DNA of 64,000 bases from Lateolabrax maculatus (Eukaryota > Chordata > Actinopteri > Acropomatiformes > Lateolabracidae): NCBI GenBank assembly GCA_031216445.1, contig CM062211.1:18205501-18269500 (forward strand). Reading direction: 5' to 3'. Shown here one piece after another: positions 13,135 to 24,461 of the stretch; position 1 is the stretch's first letter; each line of letters opens with the position of its first letter. The notes under the pieces were generated by a model, which saw nothing but the letters and a program-made list of their open reading frames with translations, ran no database searches and was not told the origin of the DNA. A program made the position numbers and the translations under genes.

Positions 13135-13400
13135 GTAAGAGGAGGAGGAGAAAGCTGGTATGAAAACAGACAGAGAGAAGAGATAAAAAGCAATGAATAA
13201 GAGTAGAACAAACACAGATGAACAGAGAAATGAAGAAGATGGAGAGATAAAATAAAATCCATCACTATTAAAAATGCACAAAAACACAAATTACAAGAAT
13301 AATAATAAGAAGGGCAGGCCAAAAAGAAACAGAGTTGAAGAGGGTCAAGAGAAGCTGATGATAGAGTGTGAAAAAATAAAAAGAGGGGAAGAGTCTTGTA
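13135..13400 (+). repeat. Purine-rich region
   Basis: AG-rich low-complexity stretch (aagaggaggaggagaaagct ... gaagagggtcaagagaagct). The 138-codon minus-strand open frame here is a composition artefact. Confidence 0.5.
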
Positions 13401-13790
13401 GTGAAAAGACGAATCACATTTAGCTGTGACCTCCATTACCCTCTCTCTTCTCCTTTCTTTGATGGATAGAGGGAGCGTAGGAGGAGAGTTGGAGGTGCAA
13501 AAACATTACTTAAAGAAACTATAGCGAGAGAAATTTCATCAGGTCTTCATTGAACCTGCATCCTGCTGAAGAAGTCAATGAAAATGTCCGTGAAGTGAAG
13601 AAAAGGAAAAGACATTTAATGTGAAGAAGTCACCAACCAGCAAAATGAAATAAAGGGGTTAAAAAACAAGGCTTGCTGGATTAGTGAAGGAAAACAACAG
13701 CATACATATATCTGCTCTGTGAATCACTTGTCAAAGGCCAAAATAGAGAAATGTAGATTTTGTTTTTTGGTAGTTTTGCATTAATATGTT

Positions 13791-14035
13791 GGAAACTACA
13801 TTGGCTTTCCTGCTGAATTCTCCTTCTTATCTAATGAGCTGCTCAGCTGCAGCACATTAAACAACATGTAGCATGCAAACATACCTACAGATGTCACTTC
13901 GGTCCATTAGATGCCCGGTGTGGTCTTTACTCTTCGATGCCACTAACAACACGCTGTCTGTTCACGACATGTAGCTACAGCGCAGGTTTGTTTGCTTTGC
14001 CTCTTGTTCCCCTGCCGGTGCTCAGCCTGCCAGTA
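13791..14035 (-). repeat. Dispersed repeat R1, copy 1
   Basis: Its reverse complement aligns with 26360-26531: a 25-bp perfect core (14007-14031 against 26364-26388), then cagacagc, gaccacacc/gcaccacacc, catctaa and gcaggaaagccaat/gcaggagagctaat in the same order. This is therefore an interspersed repeat in opposite orientation, of unknown class and without coding content. Confidence 0.75.
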
Positions 14036-14388
14036 TCTGTCAAATAAGGGATGACTGAATGTGATTTCAGGTGGACTTTAATGCCTTACAATCAGTTGAT
14101 AATTTGAGCTGGCCAACCACATTTTTCATCACAGTATATTCATAATTATAATAGTGATATACTGCTACACTTAATGTTCTGTGTGCGTATTGATGAAAAT
14201 ACCAGAAAGGAATGTCTGTTGTTGGCTAGTCGAGTGTAGTAAATTCCTGAGAAGTCAAAGTACTTCATAGCACTTGTAAATCCAATATTTCTATAAAACA
14301 GTTGTACTCTCTTGTGCTTTTATCTTAGTGAGGATCAACTGAGTACTAGACCTTGTGAGTACAAATACATTTTGACTTGTGTGCTCTT

Positions 14389-14503
14389 CTTCAAAGTGCT
14401 GTTTGAGCTTTCAGACTAAGTTTTAGGGTTAAAGGAAGAATGGTGTTTTCGGTTAAGTTACGTCAGGATCAATAAGGGTCCTCACAGGTATAGAAGTATA
14501 GCA

Positions 14504-14564
<61 letters not shown>

Positions 14565-14713
14565 TAAGTGAGAGGGAGATCAGTATCACTCTGTCACTCC
14601 AGCTGACATGAAAACAACCGGAGAAAGTATCAGACCACACACACACACTGTTATCCTGTGTGTCATCTTGTTCCATTAAAGAGCTTCTTCTCTCCTTATC
14701 AGCTCCAACCTCC
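14389..14713. repeat. Dispersed repeat R3, copy 1 (second half inverted relative to copy 2)
   Basis: Left half (14389-14505) contains cttcaaagtgctgtttgag and ggtcctcacaggtatagaagta, which recur in the same direction at 60287-60437. Right half (14649-14713), read on the minus strand, gives ggaggtt...agaagaagctctttaatgg and acaagatgacacacaggata, which recur on the plus strand at 60510-60571. A (TG)n run lies between the halves. Confidence 0.7.
14506..14562 (+). repeat. (TG)n microsatellite
   Basis: About 28 TG units between the two halves of repeat R3. Confidence 0.92.
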
Positions 14714-14753
14714 ACACACACACACACACACACGCACACACACACACACACAC
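14713..14753 (+). repeat. (CA)n microsatellite
   Basis: CA run with one CG step. Confidence 0.9.
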
Positions 14754-15189
14754 TGCTATCAGTAGCAAACAGATTAAAGAGGGTTGAAAAAGGAGGAGAG
14801 TATTGTAATTTATATTTTGGCTGAAGGGAGGGCAGTCTGACTTTTTTGGGAGAGCAGGGGAGGGTATTTTAGGGTCTATTTTAGTTCAGCCTTCCTCTGC
14901 AAGATTTACGATTTATGAAAATCAAATCAAATAGTTTTTCAAGTGCCTCACAGGTCATAAAGGTGCATTTTACATGCAGAGGATCAATCCTGCCTTCGTA
15001 TCAGGGTTTATAGTCCTCATCCCCATTAAAAAAAGCAGCTTGTGTCCGTTTTGAAAAACAATACATGCTGATCTTATTTCTGGTTTAATGTCTCCAGTAA
15101 TTCTTTCACTATCCCGTCCAGTCTGTATTATAACAGAAATGTGTCGTACAAAGTTAAAATCTAATATGGTGCACATCCAAAGTCATGAT

Positions 15190-15413
15190 GGCGCACTTCT
15201 ACCCCTCCTCCATCAACATCTGGTACGCTGCTGCCTCTGCCAAGGACAAGGTGATTGGCTCCACCCCTGCAGGACCTGCACGCCTCCAGGACTCGGAGGC
15301 GAGCGGGGGAGATTGTGGCTGACCTTTTACCTCCATCCCCGGACAGAAACTCGTTCAAAACACTCCCCTGCGGCAAGAGGTTGCAGCCCATCAAGACGGC
15401 GCCTGATGTGTTT
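15190..15413 (+). mobile_element. Degenerate LINE reverse-transcriptase tail fragment
   Basis: Translations in two plus-strand frames give INIWYAAASAKDKV and, after a frameshift, LQDLHASRTRRRAGEIVADL, PPSPDRNSF and KTLPCGKRLQPIKT. This resembles the C-terminal end of fish non-LTR (L2/RTE-like) polymerases, where a WY...AKD segment precedes LQDLYxxRxxRRAxxIxxDPSHP and LPSGRRxRxIRT. Frameshift and loss of the rest mark it as a dead fragment. The family is assigned from memory of the motif only. Confidence 0.55.
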
Positions 15414-15979
15414 GTGTGCGTTGAGGTGGACTCTGCATGTTTTTATCTCTATTTGGGACTTCGGTATTGGTGCAGGAGAAACTTTTTGGCTTTGAGAGGA
15501 AGAGGTTGGTAGTTTTCATCCTGCCTCAGATTTTTTGTTTTTATATTTTTTGGCAGAGTGCTGTTTGATCCATGTTAAAGAGACTTTTCCTTCCACAAAC
15601 ACTGACAGTGCCATGAAGTCTAGTTTAATCCTTTTAAAGTTTGGTTTAATCCCAGCTGATTGTTGTTGGATCTCATTACTGTTGGAGTCTTTAACAAGTT
15701 TACTTGTATGCAAAAGCAAACTTTAGCAATTGTTTACAGCAGCAGAAACAATCCTAAGCTTTAAGTACTTATGTGTCCTGTTTATAGACCAAATGTCTTC
15801 TTAAAAAAATAAAAAAAAAAAAGGTTGCTTTTAACTTGTTTAGGTTTTTATTTCGGTTCAAAACTGAAGAAGATCCAGTGCAGGTATCAGTTTGAGATTT
15901 TATGCATTGCTTTATGTGGCGAATTGAATTGGGACAACATGTGGTGAACAACGCCACAGCGAAAACACCACAAATTATT

Positions 15980-15997
15980 ACACACACACACACACAT

Positions 15998-16041
<44 letters not shown>
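15980..16041 (+). repeat. (CA)n(TA)n compound microsatellite
   Basis: CA run passing into about 13 TA units. Confidence 0.9.
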
Positions 16042-18146
16042 GGATAAACATCAAATTTAAAAGTCAAAAGATCTTTCCTTTGGTGGAGTATCTTAAAGTA
16101 TCTGTGGTGTTATTCTACATTCATCTTATTGTCAACAAATAACCCATGAAAAGTCCATCGTTAGTCCGTCTCTCAGTACTTTCTAACTTTCTCAGCTCCA
16201 AGACCATTGGTTCCTAATGAAGACCTATTCTTTAAAAACACCTCACAAATATATCAAATCTCAGTAGAAAACAGTGCATATGTTGGGGACTGTTTTCAGT
16301 GGCGGATGAATCTGCATTTGATGCTCTAGTGAGCAGCAGAATGGCGTGTGTAGGATTTTGTCAAAATAAACTACAGTGTATGTGTTCATGTTGATGAAGG
16401 AACACGTCACCCAGAACCACAGAGGCTCACTGATGTCTGTTTAATAGTTTCTCGACAACAATGGAGCTCTGTGGCTCAGAGGAAGAAAATATATCAGGCT
16501 TTAAAACACATGATACTTGTTAGAAGTCTAACTCAGACTGTGAAAAAATGGTGGTTACAAAAAAAAATAATAAAAAATGTGGGAACAGTTAACAGAAATA
16601 TTTAAGCTTGTTAACAGATGATTTAAAGGTGTTGATTGGTTGAAAAACATCCTGCTCTCATCTGATTGGTCAGCTGTTGGTTAAAGATTTCTGTGAATTT
16701 CACAGAAACACAATATGGTTGAATTCCTGCAGGGGCCAATTATATTTATTCACACAGTCACACGACATATATCGCAGAGGGAAGGTGACAGAACGTGAAT
16801 CTATTTTAACTTCAGAGTAACTAAATTAATAAACATACAACTTTGAATACTGAATAAATTAAGCTTTTAACACTAGTCAACATTAAAAAAATGTCACAAG
16901 TGTAAATGTCACAGTAAAAACAAATGTCTTCAAATTGATTTTAGCTACATGTGAATATATACCAAAACATAATTGAGTGCCTTGGTATTTCCGACTCGTA
17001 CTATCACAAATGTCTCCTTCGCTTTGCAAAAGTCCCCTTTTGAACCTCTAACTTTCATTATTTGACAGTTTGTGTGACTTGCTGAAAATCCAGAAAGTTA
17101 GAGATACATTAATTCAGGTCACCATCAAGTGTTACGGTGCACTGCCTGCCCAAACCTGCAGATTGGTGGAGCTTGTTCAGGCTTATAGGGGCTCACAGAG
17201 TGCATGCCCAATATAAAGGGCAGATGGTGTAAAAAGGATGTTGAGGCAGGTGTGAAACATTCAAAAATGTTGGCTAACCCCCCCCCATTTTACTGATCCT
17301 CCTGCACCTTAACATTGCCCAGCTCCTCCCTGCTAAGAGGACGTAATGATGCAAACCTGTTTTCACTATCCCTGATTAAGCAGCTGATCTACCTCAACAT
17401 CCCAGCCAACTCACGTTACACACAAACTGCAGGGTGGACCGCTTTCAACAGATTACATTCCTATGGAACAACAATAAAACAAACTAATTAAGCAGGTCTG
17501 TTTTATTTATGTGACCTTATTGACAATAAATGGAAGCATTCAAACGCACAAATCAATAATTAAATAAACAAAAAAACACAGGGGTATGATAAGATAAGAT
17601 TGGATAGAACTTTATTTATCCCAAGGGAAACTGCTGGGCAGATGTTGCAGTACAAAGTAGATAGTGTATATATATGTAAACAGATATCCAAAATGTCAAA
17701 AACATAAACAAGGTTATTGGTAAGGATCATAAGTTGCTCATATCTCAAGCGGCTTCTTGGTGAGCTGCATATAGACATGTCTGAGAAGTGAACTATATTG
17801 ATAAGGGTGTTGATCAGTCCCTGGCATAGAGATGGATAATCATCAGTCGTTTCATTGTTCAAGACAATTTTCTGGACACATGTTGTACTTCGATTGTGAC
17901 CCCCCCCCCACAGGCTGCTGTTTGCAGCGGCAGGGATGCTTTTAAAATAGTTTTTTTTCCAGTAAAGTAACAGAGTCGAGTTCAGCAGCAGGAGACGAAC
18001 GTGAGTTTCCTTTGTTTCTGATTTCTAAATTTATCCAGAGGAAGACGATCCTGAGTACAGTCTGTCTGCCAGTCTGTTTATCATTCTGCAGCTTTTCTTC
18101 TTTCAGATTTCTCCTTCCAGTGAAGCGGCTGGATTTGCTTTGTTCC

Positions 18147-18148
<2 letters not shown>
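16042..18148. other. Non-coding
   Basis: AT-rich; contains only the LINE-tail-like sequence at 17590 and short poly-C runs (17279 and 17902). Confidence 0.55.
17590..17650 (-). mobile_element. LINE 3'-tail-like sequence
   Basis: Plus strand gataagataagattggatag then aactttatttatcccaaggg; its complement reads ataaagttctatcc followed by a (TTATC)-like run. Many fish non-LTR elements end this way. The minus-strand stretch above it, up to about 17860, may be decayed element sequence but carries no clear motif. Confidence 0.5.

Positions 18149-18193
<45 letters not shown>
18149..18193 (+). repeat. (GT)n microsatellite
   Basis: About 22 GT units; a CA run follows at 18315. Confidence 0.92.
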
Positions 18194-18196
<3 letters not shown>

Positions 18197-18311
18197 ATGT
18201 TGATAACAGTGCTCGTCTGATAATCAGCCACAATTACATCCCAACAGCAAGAGACAGTGAAGAAGTGGGTGGAAGGAGGAGAGAACTATTGATATGGTAA
18301 TATCTGTCTCA

Positions 18312-18314
<3 letters not shown>

Positions 18315-18344
<30 letters not shown>
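18315..18344 (+). repeat. (CA)n microsatellite
   Basis: About 15 CA units. Confidence 0.9.
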
Positions 18345-18349
<5 letters not shown>

Positions 18350-19080
18350 CACACACATTATTACAGTGTGACAACAGGAGAGTAGAGGGTTTCATTTTCT
18401 GTCTCACAAACCTCTTATCACGACCCGAGACTGAAACCACTCATTAGAGACACAGAGAGGAGAGAGGTGTTGCATTCAAGTGGATTCATGCAAAATGAAA
18501 CACAGTGTAGGTGACAAAGCCTGACTGTTTAATTATTATTATTATCGATGCATTTAGTGCCTTTAAAGTGTCTTTTCACAAAAAAATCAAACTTGCAAAA
18601 GGGGCACTTGGATTGACTGAGATTGATTGCTGTATAATGAGCTCGTTCTCATGGGAACTTAATTGTTCAGGCCACAAACTGTGAAACATATGGTCTAAAC
18701 ATAACTGCTCTTTAACACAGTCTTGGTGCACATGTACCACTGAGTAGCCGTGTGTCCGGCCGCTTGCAGTCGGCGCTTACGTTCCGCACCAATCTGGCAC
18801 TCAGACGTCTGCCCAGACAGAAAACAGTCCAGTTTACATTACAGATCCACAAGTTTAACACGATGCACAGAGATTTATTAATAATATAACATTATTATAC
18901 ATTGTCGTAGAAATGAACATTGAGAAAATAATAAATAAAAATAAAATAAATAGCTCAATAAACATCAGTACCGTGTTCAGTCAATTGCTGACTGTTTGAA
19001 TAAACAATAGCAGACATTACCCTTAACATCCCTTTCTCCATTATGATCTGTAAAAAAAAGTTCATATCTGATAACATATA

Positions 19081-19140
19081 TGCCAATATAACGATATATC
19101 GATATATTTGTGTTTTATCGATATTGTATCGGCCGATATG
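19081..19140. repeat. Iterated cgatat palindromic repeat
   Basis: ataacgatatatcgatatat ... atcgatattgtatcggccga. Runs of cgatat are typical of common fish interspersed repeats and are locally self-complementary. Confidence 0.4.
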
Positions 19141-19289
19141 ATCTCATCCGCTCGTTTCTTCCACTGACTTTTCATACAATCACTCTAAATATCAGTCGGC
19201 AGCCTTGGCATTAATAAACTTCCATACTGACTCCCAGAGTGAAGTCAGTTTGATATTGAAACTTTCTTTGAACTGTAGTCAACATTTTA

Positions 19290-19292
<3 letters not shown>

Positions 19293-19325
<33 letters not shown>
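19293..19325 (+). repeat. (CA)n microsatellite
   Basis: About 16 CA units. Confidence 0.9.
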
Positions 19326-19327
<2 letters not shown>

Positions 19328-19424
19328 GTAGTGATGTCAGATTAATAGTGCTGAGGTGCGTTAGGGGCCTCTGGCTGCAGATAGAACCTCAATCATCCAT
19401 CAACCCTGTCTGCTGATATAATTA

Positions 19425-19426
<2 letters not shown>

Positions 19427-19478
<52 letters not shown>
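19427..19478 (+). repeat. (CA)n microsatellite
   Basis: About 26 uninterrupted units. Confidence 0.92.
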
Positions 19479-19480
<2 letters not shown>

Positions 19481-21417
19481 TCATTTTCCTGTGTTTTCTC
19501 CACTTGTCTCAAGTAAACAAGCAATTTCCTCTGAACATTTCAATTTACCTCAAATCTCTCTCTCTCTTTGTCAGCCTCGCTCTGTCAGCCTCGCTCAGTC
19601 TTTCTGCTGATTGGCTGTGAATTTACGCGCTCACTATTGATTGCTCATTAATTAATGTCGAGTCAATCCCCGTACGAGCAACTCAAGAGACTTCACCCAA
19701 TCAACCGCAAGCAAATAAAGTAAAATACCATAAAGCCAGGGAAGGCGGGAACGTAAGAGAGCCGTGAACTTTGATCCTCGACAGCTTTCTCGCCTTCAAG
19801 CGTTGTCTCTTGTAGCGTCTGATTTGTATTGAACGAGCTGCACGCAAACATCCACAAAGGAAAAGGGCACTCACTAACAACTCTCCTGTGGGCTGACGGT
19901 CATTTAATGGCCTAAAATCGTTCCTAAAAATGTCAAGATGCGTCCTTTTAGATGCACTTTACATGTTAATGTAGTTCTGCTTTTTGTCAAGGTGAAGGTG
20001 GGAGCTGCTGAGGCGCTGCGTGGAGACATAACGCTCAACCATTGATAACTACCTATTAAGACCCATGTCTCTTCTCAACAGTCCCTTCAGTTGCTTTTTT
20101 ATCACATTAAACCTCACAAGGGGAAGCTGAAATAAAATATAAATCCAGTATGAGAAAAAAAGAAAAGACCCTTCCTGGCGGTCTGGAGAAGGCTACAGAG
20201 GGAGGCCGGTAAACCCCCATCCTGCCCACTTTAATACAGCTGAATTCACGATATCGTCGTTCTCATTTACACATTTTTCTGTTTTAGTTGTCAGACAACT
20301 GAACGAGGAAGTAATTGTGATTTAATCATGGCTAAAATGTTATCCAAGCTGCTGGTCCACGGGCGCAATTCAATCATCAATTTATAATCACTAAGTAGCC
20401 TGACAAAGTCAACATAATTACAGCTGATATATTAACATTTAAAATGTGCTCACACAGAAGTTGTCCTCTTAACTTTACATCATTAGAATATTTCAGTGAT
20501 TTGTGGTGCAGCGTTAACCATGTTTTTCCAGTTCAAGCTGTAACAGATCATGATTATTCATGCAGCGCAGGCCTTGTATGGTATGAAATACAGTAAGACA
20601 AAAGCATTCATACTGCTCTGGGACTGCTCACTGCATACAAATAGAGTAGTGATGAGGGCTGCGTCTCCTGATGGCAGAGAGTTTGGAGAATACTGCAGCG
20701 GAAAAGTTGGACATTTTAAAGTGCTTGGCTCCTTGTGTCTCCTCTCCAGCTCAGCTGTCAAGTTTTTTTCTTTTAATTTGAAAATCACTTTTACATGACT
20801 TTGATCTGCATAAACAGGTGAGTTCTGTTAGTCTGGTTGGACGTTGGACACCTGACTGAACTCGTGGGCGAGCATGTTGGAATAACTTATTTACTTTGTG
20901 TAAGTTTACATAAAAATCTCCATATTTATTTAAATTCTCACCTTTAAACAGTTAATAAGGCATAAACTGAATCACATTTATTTCAGACTGTGACAGGCAA
21001 TGAGGCATTTTGTCTGAGAAAGGTGAATAAAAGGCTCATGTGAACACAAAGGAGTGTCACACCAGTTTCAGGTGTTTTAATTAGTGGCCATGTGGTCATT
21101 AACGGGACTAATTAAGGGAAACAAGTTGAGGCGCTGAACCAAAACTGGTTCAGGCTCTCAGCTGATGTGCAGTCAGTCAGAGTCATGGAGAGGAGACAAG
21201 CTGCATGTTGTCGAAACGCTGCAGATGTAAAACATTAAAGAAGCAAAGTGAGACATCTTCCCACAAAACCAACTGATCTGCACTCTGAGTGTGTGTGTGT
21301 GTGTGTGGATGCTTTGCATATCAGTTGTGCCTGAAGACTTATTTTTATGTAAAAGACATTTTTTTTTTTTTTACAAAACAAGAACGAATCGGAAAAACAG
21401 TTTTAAAGTGTGTTGTT

Positions 21418-21419
<2 letters not shown>

Positions 21420-21449
<30 letters not shown>
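21420..21449 (+). repeat. (GT)n microsatellite
   Basis: About 15 GT units. Confidence 0.9.
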
Positions 21450-21450
<1 letters not shown>

Positions 21451-21583
21451 TCAAAGTGAGTGTGGTTCAGTGTGTGTTAAGCGGTTTGTGTTGCTGCTGC
21501 CAACTGTTTTGGAAATCCTCTCATGTTTCATCAATTTTCTCCAAAGAAGAATCTAAAGTGCTGTGTCTGTCGATGTGTCTGAG

Positions 21584-21585
<2 letters not shown>

Positions 21586-21614
<29 letters not shown>
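21586..21614 (+). repeat. (GT)n microsatellite
   Basis: About 14 GT units. Confidence 0.9.
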
Positions 21615-22182
21615 TCAGTATCCAGACTGACCACATTAACATGCAGATCCCACAGTGTAGAAAAACTGTTGCTGGCTTCAGTTTTCTCCACATTATACAG
21701 AGAACTTGAACGTCTCCTTCACTCCGTCACTCTGCCAGCAGCTGTGGTTACTAATAGACAGAATAGATAAAGACATTATCTCATTTTCTCATAACACATT
21801 AGTGTTTTTGTTACATTTCACTTTTAGTCACCAAGATGAAAATCTAATTATCTGGTTTTCCGGAGATCTGCTTTCTTGTAGCTATTTATATATATAATAT
21901 TTTTGTGGTGATCATGTTTTTAGGAAAATGGTTTAATGTCTCATTATCACAACATAACAAGCAATTTCTTGATCATTAACTTGATTTTGAATGTTTAAAA
22001 ACATGATTCTTTATTTTTATTTTTGTTTAATGCATAAATAATATGCCCAGCCCAAAACAGGCTTAAAAGAAACCATTATTTGTATTTAGTATTTTATCTA
22101 TTTGCTAATTAACAGTAAATGAAAGAATGGGGATGTCTTTAGTGTTGCAGGTGTTGCAAAGTTTTGGACTAATTTAAATTTT

Positions 22183-22305
22183 TGACCCAATGATTGCGCT
22201 AGAGGAAAAGTTAAAGAGACACCAAAGTTATTAAAATTCATCCTGAGGGGAACATGAATGTCTGAGCTAAATGTCACGACAATCCATGCGATAGATGTTG
22301 ATAAA
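22183..22305 (+). repeat. Dispersed repeat R2, copy 1 (tandem with copy 2)
   Basis: Contains gcgctagaggaaaag, attcatcctgaggggaacatgaatgtctg and acaatccatgcgatagatgttgat. The same order of motifs appears at 22341-22441 and 37915-38004. I recognise it as a widespread fish repeat (gcgctagaggaaaagtcag ... ctggggaccatgaatgtctg). Confidence 0.68.
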
Positions 22306-22340
22306 TTTCACTAAAAAGCAAAGATATCAACTGGAAGCAT

Positions 22341-22441
22341 GAGAGGAAAAGTCAGTGGATCACAGGAGTCAAGAGGATCATCCTCTGGGGACCATGAACG
22401 TCTGCACAAAATGCAGATTGCCATCCATAGATATTGATAGT
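22341..22441 (+). repeat. Dispersed repeat R2, copy 2
   Basis: gagaggaaaagtcagtggatcac ... catcctctggggaccatgaacgtctgcacaaaatgc ... catccatagatattga. It lies about 35 bp after copy 1 in the same direction. Confidence 0.68.
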
Positions 22442-22787
22442 AAGTACAGCTTAAAAAAACGTCATTTTTAAAATGTCATTTATAAGGCCGACGCACAATT
22501 CACCTGTCACTTGGCGAAATGTTTTGAAACCAATGAGGTGGTTCCTTCTCCATTGTCTCCACTTCCTCTCCACAGTTATGGAAATATTCCGACACTGGAG
22601 CAGAAATTTGAAATTATGCAAAAACCTCAGGCCAATGAGGGTCCAGGATTCTTCTCTGTTGCCATGGTAAAATGGTATAATGCTCTGTTGTTGGACTCTG
22701 CTGCTGCTGCTGTTGTGACTCTTTCCTCATTAGACACAAACAAAGACAGAGGATACTGTGTGTGACACACTCGCACAAACTCTCTCT

Positions 22788-22841
22788 CACACACACACAC
22801 AGACACACACACACTCACACACACACACACACACACACACA
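22788..22841 (+). repeat. (CA)n microsatellite, imperfect
   Basis: CA run broken by single aga and ctc steps. Confidence 0.9.
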
Positions 22842-22935
22842 TTGTCACTCTTGAGGACATTATATTCATGCCCTGAAAGCTCAATCTAACTTAAACCTAA
22901 GCTTATTTCAAACTGTATGAATGGATTTATGCCCA

Positions 22936-22960
22936 ACACACACACACACACACACACACA
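22936..22960 (+). repeat. (CA)n microsatellite
   Basis: About 12 CA units. Confidence 0.88.
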
Positions 22961-23078
22961 GATATAATCCAGGGAGTCCGGTTTTGGCGTCTCAGTGTGA
23001 ATGAAGCCGACCAGAAATTAAATTAATTCAGTTTGCACAGATGAAAAAATGTAAATGAATATTTAGTGTTAGTGTTAG

Positions 23079-23093
23079 TGTGTGTGTGTGTGT

Positions 23094-23130
<37 letters not shown>
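23079..23130 (+). repeat. (TG)n microsatellite
   Basis: About 26 units with one TA step. Confidence 0.9.
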
Positions 23131-23132
<2 letters not shown>

Positions 23133-23187
23133 CGAGTGTTTCGCCTCGAGGAAAATCAGCTCAACTTTCATTCATATTGAAATGAAC

Positions 23188-23352
23188 CAGCGAGAGAGGG
23201 GAGAAGAAAGGAGGATTAGGAAGAGATAAGAGAAGAGAGGAAAGGAGAGGAGGAAGTAAGGAGGTGAGGAAGAGGAAAGGAGAGGAGGAGAGACCAGGGG
23301 GAGACAGGCAAGGAAAGGAGGAGAAGAAAGAGGAGAGAAGAGGAGAAGAGCA
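23188..23352 (+). repeat. Purine-rich tract
   Basis: gagagaggggagaagaaagg ... gaggagagaagaggagaaga; almost only purines on the plus strand. It lies between a TG repeat (23079-23130) and a CA repeat (23424-23486). Confidence 0.75.
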
Positions 23353-23423
23353 GATAGCAGTCAGTGTGACAATATCTGTTGCCTTGTTTTGCTGCTGTCA
23401 GAGAGAAAACTAATCCACTGTCA

Positions 23424-23444
23424 ACACACACACACACACACACA

Positions 23445-23486
<42 letters not shown>
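23424..23486 (+). repeat. (CA)n microsatellite
   Basis: About 31 units with one ccc step. Confidence 0.9.
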
Positions 23487-23489
<3 letters not shown>

Positions 23490-23620
23490 GGTGTAAGTCT
23501 CTGCAGTGCTACGCAAAAATGATTTTCCACGTAGAAACACAACAAAAGTTTTCTGAGATGAGAGGTCTCCGCAGATTTTTAATTACTCAGGAAACGAAGA
23601 AGCTGAGGTTCATCCAGTAA

Positions 23621-23636
23621 ACACACACTCACACAA

Positions 23637-23668
<32 letters not shown>

Positions 23669-23681
23669 ACACACACACACA
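23621..23681 (+). repeat. (CA)n microsatellite, imperfect
   Basis: CA run with a few ctc and aaa interruptions. Confidence 0.88.
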
Positions 23682-24352
23682 GTGTTCACCTCCATGAATG
23701 TAGGACGTCTGGATCTGCAAGGTGGATTTACTTGTGTGTGGCGCTCTTTCTGTCGCTGCCTCCGTTGTAAGACGCAGGGTCGCCTGTTCCGGCTCCTGTA
23801 ATCTCGTTTCCATTTCTATCACTGCAGTAGAAACCAAGATTGCTGTGGTGGAGGCTGCTTTTCAATATCACTAAATACCTGCCGTTACTAAAAAGAGGCA
23901 GATACATCCACTACAGCAAATAAAACATCTCATCTTTCAGGACAAAGCAGAAATTTGCACCACAACATCCTGTTTGCATGCTGAAATTATTTATTGAATC
24001 TCTATGATAATTTCTGTATTTTATCAAACAATGTGTCTTTTAAACATTTTTTTCTAAACCAGCACTAACCTTACGTTACACCACTTTCGTCCGAACACAG
24101 AGTTTACTACACGCTACACACAAGCTCACAACATTCTTATTAAAGTCTAACATGGTTCAGTGATGCAGAGTGAAGTCAGAGTCTAATAACAGAGTTACAG
24201 GTTCAGTAAAGTCACGTACAACAGTTTTATTATTTCACTGTTTCTACTCTTTTCTGAGGCTGTGGTGAAGCTGTTACCATGGTTACCATGGATTATACTT
24301 GTCATCAGAAAATTAATTACAGTTGTGCCTCTCTTCCTGTCCTCCATTATAC

Positions 24353-24354
<2 letters not shown>

Positions 24355-24389
<35 letters not shown>
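24355..24389 (+). repeat. (TG)n microsatellite
   Basis: About 17 TG units. Confidence 0.9.
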
Positions 24390-24392
<3 letters not shown>

Positions 24393-24461
24393 CTGAAATA
24401 GGATTCCTCTGAACAGACGAAGACATTTAGAATAATAACAACCTACACAGTGTTATTCTGT

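Larger units (their letters stand above)
19479..22182. other. Non-coding
   Basis: Unique sequence with two GT runs. Opposing 76- to 82-codon frames at 20550-20798 have no recognisable motif. Confidence 0.55.

Noticed and set aside
13020..13436. 138-codon minus-strand frame
   Set aside because: AG-rich low-complexity DNA, hydrophobic Leu/Ser/Phe-rich product without motifs.
20550..20798. Opposed frames of 82 and 76 codons
   Set aside because: Neither strand shows a known motif; mutual overlap suggests chance.
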